From assembly GCA_025331445.1 (NCBI GenBank), contig JAIWNE010000008.1:320001-384000 (forward strand): 64,000 nt of DNA, in the 5' to 3' direction. The notes below the pieces were generated by a model, which searched no databases, had not been told where the DNA came from, and was given only the letters and a program-made list of their open reading frames with translations. The position numbers and the translations under genes were made by a program. The stretch is from Blakeslea trispora. Its lineage: Eukaryota; Mucoromycota; Mucoromycetes; Mucorales; Choanephoraceae. Positions 37,724 to 47,175 of this stretch are shown one piece after another (position 1 is the stretch's first letter; each line of letters opens with the position of its first letter).

Positions 37724-38727
37724 AGATCGTTTTGTTTTTTCTTCCACAAGTTTTCTCGATTGAAACTCATTCTTTTATCTTTTTTAAAATCCGCTCATCC
37801 TGTATAAAATTAAAAGTAAAGAGTTCAACGTACAGACTTGTCATAACAAACGATAGTTCATATTAACACAAAAGAAAGAAGGCGTGCAATTTATTAAATG
37901 AGAGATAAAAAGATGAGATTGTCTTTTTCTCTAAAAAAAATAAAATAAAATAAAAGCTCACGTGACAAATTTCAATTGCAAAGAGAAGAGAGCAAGTAAG
38001 AAGGGTTTATTAAGTCTAATCTATAAAGATCTTTGACAAAAAAGAACTGTGATGAAATGCACACTTTCCTTCTAAACAGTTTCTCTTTTCTGCATTTTAT
38101 TTATATATTTGAAGGCTTTTTGTTTAGTTTTCCATGTAAACGTTAGCAATCCAATAAACAGCCTTGTTACCTTTGAGTGTATTGTATTCATTGTATGTAA
38201 TAATTAGAGAAAATAATGTTTTCTTGTAAAGCATTACTGATCTATGTCCTCATTGACTGATATGCTGACCATTGTATAGGCGAACTTGGTTTATTCTTGT
38301 TCTACATAATAGATACCTTGTTTCTTTGTTGGACAATACAGACAGACCAAATGTCTATCCTTAGCAAGTAAAGAGAAAAAGATTAGTATAAATCATTTGC
38401 AGTAATTACTACTATTCGAGCCATAGTAAGAAAAGAGAACAGGACGATATGGTGATGCTCTTATATCAGCAAAAAAAAAAAAAAGCGAAAAAAGCAAACT
38501 GACCATGACACACAAACTGCTACTTGGTAATTCATCTGCATTTGTATGAATTGATGAAATATCAATCAGTATTGTAATTTTTACAATAGACAATAACTAA
38601 AGCTTCGTTTATTCTATTCTAAATGGCCCCTGGATATGTAATTTACAGATGTACAAGTACTTTTGCATGCAACGATTATGTGCAAAGTCCTCTTAAAAAA
38701 TTTGGGTTTTATTTTGACACTTGAAAT
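37724..38727. other. Intergenic spacer
   Basis: About 1 kb of AT-rich sequence after the UPF0303 gene. No convincing open frame or repeat was seen. Confidence 0.5.
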
Positions 38728-39198
38728 TTAGAGACGTATAATGTTTACATGTGTCTTGTACAGGCGCTTCAAATATTTATCATCAATCCTACAAAGCTCC
38801 TTCTCACTAATGCCGTTATGTCTTCTTTCTCTCTTTAGAACCTCTTTAGATCCTTTTGTCCATCTGGCTTTCAATTGGTCCCAAGAATTGTCTTCATACT
38901 TGTCTAGAAAAGATTTCTAAAGAGTAGGCGATCATGAACGTCTTACCCGAGAAACCGCCTATATTGCATTTCTTTACAGTCAATCTTAAGAGCTGGTGTA
39001 AGGCGTTACTCAAGTAAATCAGATTGAGCAAAAGACAGTTGTGGTGAGGAATGGTTTGTTTGAGTAAGAGTTAAAGTATGAGATGTATGTTGTGGTTCAA
39101 TCATCACTTTCTTTTTTTTTTCAATTTGCTGCTACTAACCTCTCTACAGTCCTTTTCGATTGTTTCGCAGCAGTTTTTCCTTTTTTGGTGATGTCCAT
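38728..39198 (-). CDS. Doubtful small gene, possibly Myb/SANT-like fragment
   Basis: A 189-nt stop-free minus-strand block (38916-38728) encodes protein-like sequence with 'KYEDNSWDQLKARWTKGS' followed by basic helices ('KEVLKRERRHNGISEKEL'). The W-rich start recalls Myb/SANT repeats. A possible chain is ATG at 39198 (a basic 19-residue start, MDITKKGKTAAKQSKRTVE), a GTTAGT intron, an exon reading 'NALHQLLRLTVKKCNIGGFS', a ~43-nt intron, then the block above: about 110 residues in frame. The intron acceptors are weak and the last intron is unusually short, so this could equally be a decayed gene. No family is assigned firmly. Confidence 0.3.
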
Positions 39199-40929
39199 AG
39201 TAACTGATGGCGATTGTCTGTTATGGTTACTTTAGTATTTATTTCTCTAGCAATGTTTACTTGCTTTGAACGCGACTGAAACATGTAAACATGGACCTTT
39301 TATTTTTGGCATTTTCAATTAGGGAGTGAATCAGGTCATTTCCAAAAATAGAAAAGACCCCAAAAACCAGAAAGATAAGAGAAGAAAGAAAGGCATGAAA
39401 ATCGAAACACTACACTTTATGCTTGTCTGATTTCGCTCTCTGCTAGTCTTCTTTCTTGTTGTAATCAGAGCCAAATTAAACTGGTCAAAGTGCCCTTTCT
39501 TTTCCTCAAAAATTCATGCGAGAAACGATCTACAAATTAAAAGTTTTTTTTTTGTTGAACCACAAGATAAGCATGATGATAGAGGCTGATAAACAAATCC
39601 TTAGTTTCGTGTCATACAGTGACTGCGTTGATTCCATCTTTGCTGTAAAGTGACAAGAAAGACATGGGTTGTTTGTTCTATCTCTATAGTTATTCCAGAA
39701 CAGTAATCAGGAAAATAAGGGAAATATGGAGGAAAGGGGTAAAGGGGCTTCTTTTTTTTTCTGTCTCGCAGTAATTGAGAAAGAGTTGGGCTGTTAGAAA
39801 AACAATGAGCGGCATTAAAAAACAAAAAAAAAACAAAAAAATGCAGGAATATTGATTTGAAACTTACAAAAGGCGCCTTTAGAGCTAAATGAATCGAATG
39901 ATTTGACTATTCAATCTTTACACAGTCTTTTGATGGTGTTTCGATTTAGCAATGTTTTGAAGCTTAGAATTGCTTGTCATCTGTCAATGCCGAGACCTCC
40001 ATTGTTGACTTGACACCTAAATTTCTAAACTCAGCATTGAAAAGGTTAATTGTTATCACTATTACTTTTCGTCACACTGTTTATATTTCTATTGTTGCGA
40101 CATAAAAAAAAAGCAAACGAATTCGAGATAGCAATAGTAGCCCAGTACAAAGAATTTTTTTGAATTAAATGTCTTGCAAGACTTGTACAAGATAGAATAC
40201 GGCTTTGTCTGAATTATTGTTTGTTCATACATAATAACTATGAGAGCCAACTTTACGTATATTGGTGTTGTAATCAACTTTGGAGTGCAATAAATTAAAT
40301 GGATGATTACCCCCCTGTTTATTTCCTGCATCAATTTCTCATAAACAAATAGAGCAAACAATGAGAAACATGATGTTCTTCATTTCTTCAAGCCAGCAAA
40401 TATAGAGGCAATAAAGGATGATGATTCGAAAGTAGGTGAATAACACAAGCAGAGCTCACGTTGCTATTTTGTTTTTCCTTCAAGGGTATACATGTATATT
40501 TGTGTGTTTGGGTGTCTGATCTGGGATACAAAGCGTTCTATGCGAACAAAAGATGGACATATTCCACAATCTTTTCTTCTTTTGAGAAACTGACCAAGTG
40601 GAATGAAAGAATGAAGGTGAATTTATACAACTTGAGTTAGTCTGATCAAACTATTAGTGTTTCAAGCACTTTTATATAATCTTTGAACTACCATCTACCG
40701 TATATTATGACACGGTATGCTTACAAATCCTGCTTAACTTTTAATCAAAGATCATCATGTACCACATCAACGGATAACGAATACATCTAAAATAGGTAAA
40801 GTCATGAGAAAATGAAGAAAGAGCAAGCATCAAAGACTCGACTTTGCACCATTTTGCTTGTTTTCTTTCTTTCTTTCTTTCTCTCCTCCTCTCGTTTTCT
40901 TTAATTCTCTGGCGTCTCTCTTTCTTTCT
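39199..40929. other. Intergenic spacer
   Basis: 1.7 kb without a supported gene. It includes a (CTTT)n stretch at about 40863-40885 directly before the 14-bp minisatellite. Short frames of 74-90 codons look random. Confidence 0.5.
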
Positions 40930-41340
40930 GGCGCTGTGCTGATGGCGCTGTGCTTATGATGCTGTGCTGTGCTGATGGTGTTGTCTTTCAGGCGCTGTAT
41001 TTGTGGCGCTATGCTGATGGTGTTGTCTTTCAGGCGCTGTATTTGTGATGCTGTGCTGATGGTGTTGTCTTTCAGGCGCTGTATTTGTGATGCTGTGCTG
41101 ATGGTGTTGTCTTTCTGGTATTGTCTTTCTGGTATTGTCTTTCAGGCGCTGTATTTGTGGTGTCGCCTTTCTGGTATTGTCTTTCTGGTATTGTCTTTCT
41201 GGTATTGTCTTTCAGGCGCTGTATTTGTGGTGTCGCCTTTCTGGCGCTGTCTTTCAGGCGCTGTATTTGTGGTGTCGCCTTTCTGGCGCTGTCTTTCTGG
41301 CGCTGTATGTGCGGTGCATCGCGTATGGTGCCGTGCCTCT
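40930..41340. repeat. Minisatellite with a 14-bp period
   Basis: About 29 tandem units in a 14-nt register, each usually beginning GG or GA. Main variants are ggcgctgtatttgt, ggtgttgtctttca, gatgctgtgctgat, ggtattgtctttct, ggtgtcgcctttct and ggcgctgtctttct. In the left half they are arranged as 42-nt triplets, and in the right half as 14-nt reiterations. The register continues into the left arm of the following hairpin. Because 14 is not a multiple of three and the units lack stops, long repetitive open frames arise in several phases of both strands; these are by-products of the repeat and are not annotated as genes. Confidence 0.85.
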
Positions 41341-41361
41341 TTGGCACCATACGCGATGCAC
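41314..41361. repeat. Perfect inverted repeat, 19-bp arms (hairpin 1)
   Basis: Arms gtgcatcgcgtatggtgcc (41314-41332) and ggcaccatacgcgatgcac (41343-41361) are exact reverse complements separated by a 10-nt loop. The stem is GC-richer than its surroundings. It begins inside the last minisatellite units. Confidence 0.9.
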
Positions 41362-41374
41362 TTGGCGACAAGCC

Positions 41375-41420
41375 AAAGAAGACGAAATGCCTTATTTTGG
41401 CAAGGCATTTCGTCTTCTTT
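41375..41420. repeat. Perfect inverted repeat, 19-bp arms (hairpin 2)
   Basis: Arms aaagaagacgaaatgcctt (41375-41393) and aaggcatttcgtcttcttt (41402-41420) are exact reverse complements around an 8-nt loop. It lies 13 bp after hairpin 1 and its right arm touches the left terminal repeat of the following TIR element. Confidence 0.9.
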
Positions 41421-42387
41421 TGACAAGGCACAACACTTTCCAAGAAGCAATAGTTGGTCCTCTGGCAAGCCTTATGAATCTCTGACGAAGCATCACTTCC
41501 GAGGTCTGTTTGTCACTCTGATGCCCTACTTCCAGGAGGAAGAAGGAAAAAGGGGGTGCGCCTGCGGAATACTGTAGCCTCAGGGTATTGTCAAGTAGTC
41601 TGTAAGTCCTAGTGATCCTGTCTTGGCGGACTCGAACCAATCGGTGGTTGCTCTTACCAACGAGGATGTCCTTGTCGACGCCTACGAACCCGGTTTCTCT
41701 TGCATCAAACTGGATGCCTCTGGCTGCTCTCCTGGATGCTGCTTATACCAGACGCTCTGGTGTGTGAGTACAAGTACAAAGCATACTCCTTTTCTTCTCT
41801 CTTTTTTTCTTCAGGTAAGTATTTGTTTCTCACTGGCTGGCAACCCTGCTAGTCAGTAGGTCTTTCTCTGTTTGTGTTTATTTTTTCTCTGTTTACCTGG
41901 CTCTGGCTCTGCTTGCAAGAAGGTGTCTTGGCTTGCTATCCAGGTAGACATAACGGCTTTCTAAGCTTAGTTTACTTATGCCTCTTGTTCTTATGTTTCT
42001 GGATACTGGTGTCTCTTGTTCTCATGCTTCCGGAGATAATGGTGCCGGTGGTTGAAGGGAGATAGCTATGCTGAAGGTTTGTTGTAATTGAAATTCGGTA
42101 GTAGTAGGTTGTTCGTCAAGGTATCCTCTGCGGTAGGGGTAATCACTGAGCGGTTCTTGTCCGTCCAAGATGGGTGATCTAGGTCTTATGGGCTACTTGG
42201 CTTTACTCTGAGGTTTTACAGTGTTCTTCAGGTGTACTTCTTTTTTCTTTCTTCCTCCAAGTAGGGTATTGGAGAGGCAGATGGACTTTGGTTGTGATGT
42301 TAGTCAGACTTCATTTGGCTTGCTGGGAAGACCTTCTATTGCTTTTTAAAACAATAAAAAATGAAAGTGTTGTGCCTTGTACAAAAG
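41417..42387. mobile_element. ~0.97 kb non-autonomous element with terminal inverted repeats
   Basis: The left end acaaggcacaacactttc (41423-41440) and the right end gaaagtgttgtgccttgt (42363-42380) are perfect 18-bp inverted repeats. The similarity extends outward as cttttg (41417-41422) and caaaag (42382-42387) with one inserted base. It also extends inward over about 30 bp with mismatches (41441-41473 against 42317-42349, sharing GGCTTGC...CTATTGCTT in inverted sense). The interior has no long intact coding frame and is GC-richer than the flanks. A 4-bp TCTT on each side could be a target duplication, but this is weak. MITE-like or otherwise non-autonomous DNA transposon is the best reading; the superfamily is unknown. 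Confidence 0.6.
41628..41664 (-). other. Pol III box B-like and D-arm-like motifs (tRNA-related sequence)
   Basis: On the minus strand, CTCGTTGGTAAGAG (41664-41651) folds like a tRNA D-arm. It is followed 12 nt later by GGTTCGAGTCC (41638-41628), a perfect match to the Pol III box B consensus GGTTCGANTCC. The gap is too short for an anticodon arm, and the acceptor strands do not pair, so it is not a tRNA gene. It lies inside the TIR element and could be a tRNA-derived internal promoter. Confidence 0.4.
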
Positions 42388-43076
42388 TCTTTTTAACAAG
42401 TGTGTCAAACTAATGCATTGCTTTTGACTGATAAATAAAAAAAAAACACTTTATTTGTTAATTGACAAGTCTTCTTTGGTGTATGCATCTTCATCTCTCG
42501 TTTTCTTCTTCTTGCAGATATTATTTTTTCAAGATTAGAATGTCTTATGCTAGTTGGCTAAAAAAAATTGATATAATTGATTTGATTTAGACGATTGCTT
42601 TCTGAGTTCACCTGGCTTCTTTGTTTAATCCATGACAAAAATCTAAACTGGTAGGTCTACTGTAGAGAGAAAAAAAAGTGCATATTTGAGGGAAACAACC
42701 TATCTAGTACCATCAAAAGCTTAGAGGGCAAAATATTTAGGAAGAGTCGCTTGGTTATACCAACAGCGATACCAACAGCGATATCAACATCAATAATAAA
42801 AAAGCTACTTTTCTGCTTTCCTTTCTATTCGTGCTTGGGCATTGTTTTCATTAGTGTTATATTGGATTTTTTAATAACAGTGTACATTAGTTTATGTTTG
42901 GAAAATAAAATATAAAGCATGTCATCTCGCTAGACTTTTGAATGATAATGTGAATGAGCTCGAGTATTTTAGGATAGAACCGGCTAGTTTTTCTTTGAGA
43001 ATACAGGAAATTATGTACAGATAAGAGAGAACAAACTATATTTACATTTTATTGTAAAGCGATGAAGCTTTTTTGG
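42388..43076. other. Spacer between TIR element and unknown gene
   Basis: About 690 bp, AT-rich, without a supported open frame. An imperfect AAC/AGC/GAT repeat (ccaacagcgataccaacagcgatatcaacatca) sits near 42760-42795. Confidence 0.45.
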
Positions 43077-44380
43077 TCAACGAAGCATTCTCTCTTCTAA
43101 CAGCCCCAGCAAGGACACCCTCGTGTATGCTGAGCATATATTTTTTGAGCTTTTTTTTTCTTCAAACTTTTCAAGCAAGAAATGACGCTGCTTATCCAGT
43201 GTGTTGACACATTGCTTTACAAGCTTTGCTGAGACAGTCAGCGAGCTTTCATTCAATTTGTTCAAGTGATACTTCGCCTGCTTCAATGCTGTTCTGTCTA
43301 TCGATTTGAAAACAAAGATATTCAACACCAAAGATGCTGCTTCTTGGACTCTGTTGTCAGTTTTGAAACTTAAAGGATGAGCAGGTGAAAGGCTCTGTTT
43401 CTCAAATCGCTGGCTGATGAGCATCCACTTGTCTGCAGACTGCTTTTTAACATACTGATTTAGTAATCGAGCTGTCATGACAAACGGTGTTTCTTTTTTT
43501 TTTTGGTACAAAGATGTCTTTGGAATGCACTGTGCCATAGCTCTCTACTATTTCTTTTGGCAAATTTTGGATTGATGATCCAAAAAATGGAGTGATGCTG
43601 GGACGGTTGGTATGGCAAAAGAAGCCAAAAGCGCACAGCAACTCAACATTTGAAAAGCGTATGGTGAGCTCAAAAAGATCTTTTCCAGCATGCGTCTTTT
43701 TACGGATAAGAGCAAGAGTGTCTTCTTGTACCCCAACTCGTGAATCGTCTGAGCAGTCATCAAGCTTTTTCTCATGAACAAATATGCAGAAGCTTGTGAT
43801 GAAAAACCAATGTCTTGCCATGACAACGACTGATTCTAAGAAACGGGCAGAAAAGAGTATCATTTCGTTAGCCTTTTCGTCCGGGTGAAAGCTTTTGTAT
43901 AAAACAAGCTCTTTAGGGCTGAATAACAAGTCCACATAGGACTGTATGATATGGCTCAAACGAACATTGAGACCATTGTCTCTGACATATTTGGCCTTTT
44001 CTGCATCTTTGAGCATCTTCAGCTTTTCTTTTACTTCTTCAGGCGTTTGTATATTGTCTAGTTGAGACTGTATAATTTCAATAGTAATACACTTGTTATC
44101 GGAATCTTCAATTGCTAGCATAAAAGTATTGTATGCAGTTGCATGGATAAAAAATGTACACTTTCTTTCTGCTGTCATAAACACCTCTGCGCAACTCCTC
44201 ATTCATGTTGTGAGAAGACTCGTCGAAGTCGGTTTCATTTTCCTCAACAATGACTTCATCGTCAGAAAACAAGTACTCTTCGACATCGTAGTTGTCCCAA
44301 TCAAAAGCTTCATTAGCTTGTCTAGTTTGAGACTTAGCAGTGGTGAGTTGAAAGTTGTTGAATGTAGCTTGAGAGTTCAA
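43077..44380 (-). CDS. Protein of unknown function beside the TIR element
   Basis: Not recognised. Three overlapping frames fit one gene with exons 44380-44185, 44114-43510 and 43454-43077: introns of 70 nt (GTGTTT...GCTAG) and 55 nt (GTACCA...ATCAG). The result is 392 residues exactly in frame. The N-terminal ~65 residues are acidic ('DWDNYDVEEYLFSDDE', 'VIVEENETDFDESS'). The middle carries 'EEVKEKLKMLKDAEKAKYVR' and a Trp/Phe-rich stretch ('MARHWFFITSFCIFVHEKK'). The C-terminus is basic and helical ('KLVKQCVNTLDKQRHFLLEK'). Both donors are weak, and an A11 run at the second junction means a frameshifted relic is an alternative. It is divergent from SAC1, sharing a 297-bp promoter. Confidence 0.5.
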
Positions 44381-44677
44381 TTTATAAAAAAAAATAGGAA
44401 GAGGAGTTTATTCTTGCATAAAGAAAAGTTGAATACATCTCTAACACACGCTAACATTCTTCTTTGGGCTTCGAATTTACGCTATTCTCATTGGCTGAGC
44501 TTTAGCTACCTCACAGAAGAGCCAGAATGTTAGCGCGGGATGTTAGTGCGGGGAACTTTATTCAATTTAAAATTGAATATGCGATTATTTTCAAAATAAG
44601 CATAAGAACAAGTGCTTAACTTTAAAAAAAAAAAAGCTTCTTTTTCTTTTTTTTGTGGTCATCTACACTTTCTTAAC
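44381..44677. promoter_or_regulatory. Divergent promoter with repeated GTTAGYG motifs
   Basis: Between the unknown gene (-) and SAC1 (+). Cgctaacattct (44449-44460) and agaatgttagcg (44524-44535) form a perfect 12-bp inverted repeat 63 bp apart. The right copy continues into a direct repeat, atgttagcgcggg then atgttagtgcggg (44527-44552). Three copies of the same core in under 110 bp suggest a factor-binding module. Two long A runs follow near 44620. Confidence 0.4.
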
Positions 44678-47083
44678 ATGCACAAAGACTTGAAACTGTA
44701 AGGAGCTTGAGTTGTCTTTTTCTTCATTATACTCACTGTATATCTGGTAGTTACATAACAAAGCAGTCTTATGTTCTTTCACCTACAATAGGCGCTAGTT
44801 TGGTCGTTCAACGCGAAACTGGTCATGTTGAACTATCAGGCAAATGAAAAACAATATATGGTATTTTTCTTTTAGGCTTACCGTATTCCTAATAGACATC
44901 ATACCTTCTGCTCGCGAACAAGAAATTGTCTTGGATGTATATGGTATTTTAGGGTTTATCAAACTCTTGGCAGGTACAATCAACCTATACATTTACAAAT
45001 GTTCATTTAAGCTGACCATGAAAGGGGGGGGGGGAAAATAAGGTGAATACATGTTGACTATCACAAAGCGCGAAAAGGTAGGCTTGATTCAAGACAAGGT
45101 TATCTATCGTGTTGGTGCATTTCAGATCCTACCTTTAGCTCACAACATGAACTCATTGAATGAAGAAAAGGTACAGAATTAGATATTAAGAGAGAGGAAT
45201 TGTTTGACACTAAAGAAAAGCAACTGATAGAGAACACAAGAACAGAAATATGTGAGCCTATTGGAACAACACTTGAAGAACAATACGTTCTATTTCTCGT
45301 ATGATTATGATCTGACTCAATCTGTTCAGAGACAAGCTCAATTGACCAATCTCAATGAGCCATTGTATAAGCGAGTAAAGACGATGGCATCTTTCTTTTT
45401 TCAATAAGAAACTCACCTTATTAATCACAGGCTGATGAACGTTTCTTTTGGAATCGATTCATTTCCTCCAAGCTAATGGATGCTTCTGTTGATCTTTCTG
45501 CTTTTGTTCTACCTGTCATTCAAGGCTGTAAGTAACATGCTTTGTGTTGCTTTATCAAGACGCTCATCTTGTTTTACAATAGTTGTTGAATTAGAATCTG
45601 TTGAAATCAACAACAAACAGTTTGACTGGGGCTTGATTACCCGTAGAAGTAGACACCGCACAGGCACACGTTACTTTTCACGTGGTATTGATGATCAAGG
45701 CCATGTCTCTAATTTTGTTGAAACGGAACAACTGGTTCTTTATTCCGATGCTATCTTGTCTTTTGTTCAAACCAGAGGCTCCATTCCAGTCTATTGGGCT
45801 CAAGTCATCAATCTCAAATACACACCTCGTCTCTGGATAGGTGAAAGCAAAAAGAATGTAAGGCTAATATGATGTATTCGTATTGTATACTAAACTATCC
45901 AATATTCAGCTGGCTGCTGCTAGAGCTCATTTTGATGAACAAATTCGTCTTTATGGTCCTCAAATCTTGGTAAATTTAATCAACAAGAAGGGCTATGAGT
46001 TACCTATGGGACAAGCTTATGCTCGTACTGTTGAGCAACTCAACGATCCTCGTATTTATTATACACATTTCGATTTTCACTCAGAGTGTTCCAAGATGAG
46101 ATGGCATCGTATTCAATTGCTGGTAGATCAATTGAAAGACAAATTAGCTGAGCAGAGGTAAACATTGAAAATGTACATGTAACAAGATCTAATACATCCA
46201 TCTAGTTACACTCACTATAATGTCACTGATAAATCCTTGAAGAAGTCTCAGACATCTGTTGTTCGTTCAAACTGTATGGATTGTTTGGATCGCACGAATG
46301 TTGTTCAAAGCACACTTGCTAGATATGTTCTTACCAACCAATTACGTGATTTGGGTATTTTGGAACCTACTCAAGCACTTGAAGACCAAGCACCATTTAT
46401 GCATAGTTATCGAAATGGTCAGTAGAAACACACACAAAGAAAAAGACATGATAGATATCTAATCCTTTCTCTTCTTATAGTTTGGGCTGATAATGCAGAT
46501 GGTGTAAGCTGTGTCTATTCAGGTACAGGTGCCTTAAAGACAGATTTTACCCGAACAGGTCAACGTACGAAGCGAGGTGCCCTGAAAGATCTTCACAACT
46601 CAATTACGCGTTACATCAAGAACAATTTCTTGGATGGTGATCGTCAAGATGCTTTTGATCTTATTCTCGGTAATTTTGATGTTCACCATGACCAACCTGC
46701 TAGTGCTCAAAGGGCTGATTTTGCTGAACAGCCTCTTCGTGTTCGTGTTGTAAGTGTATGACTATGTGATGATTTTATCGTATTGACCATGTCTATGTTT
46801 TTAGGTGCCTTATATCTTGGCCTTTGCTCTCCTTATGCTCTTGGTCAATCTGATTCGCCCAAGCTACTCTGGCTTCCAATCTTACACTGCTTATTTCCTT
46901 TTGCTTTTGTTTTGGATCTCTGTTTTGATCTCTGGTGTTCGTTTTGCTCTTAAGCATGGAGATGATTTTGTACAATGGCCTCGTCTGGTCAAGTTGCCTT
47001 CTTATGACGATGTCTTTGAAGTTGGTTTTGCCAAGAGAGGTAGTATGGCTCCTCCTGAAATTACTAAAGATGAACTTCTTTAA
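44678..47083 (+). CDS. SAC1: SAC1-family phosphoinositide phosphatase
   Basis: ER/Golgi membrane phosphatase that dephosphorylates mainly PI4P. Eleven exons: 44678-44697, 44799-44839, 44896-44973, 45043-45170, 45231-45374, 45431-45527, 45583-45857, 45910-46157, 46206-46417, 46481-46749, 46805-47083, giving 596 residues in frame. The Sac domain shows '[20 protein letters not shown]', '[14 protein letters not shown]' and the catalytic CX5R(T) motif in '[18 protein letters not shown]'. 'WADNADGVS' and '[18 protein letters not shown]' follow. Two C-terminal membrane helices (~residues 505-560) precede a cytosolic tail. The 5' end is least certain: exon 1 encodes MHKDLKL and the second intron seems to use a GC donor. 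The N-terminus is about 20 residues shorter than human SAC1. Confidence 0.92.
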
Positions 47084-47175
47084 AATAAATAAATAAAAAT
47101 ATTCACTTTTAAAAACACAAAACTCTTTCTCTTTCTTTGTTTTTTTTTAATGAATTGGTTGTTTATAATGGGCTA

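Noticed and set aside
40969..41577. 202-codon open frame and its antisense partners
   Set aside because: They are read out of the 14-bp minisatellite, repeat the same peptide in several phases, and have no start context or non-repeat domain.
41628..41664. tRNA gene
   Set aside because: Box B is perfect but the anticodon arm is absent and the acceptor and T stems do not pair.
43447..44202. Frameshifted pseudogene reading of the unknown gene
   Set aside because: Both frame changes can be removed by introns of 70 and 55 nt with exact phase agreement, so a broken gene is not required, although it is not excluded.
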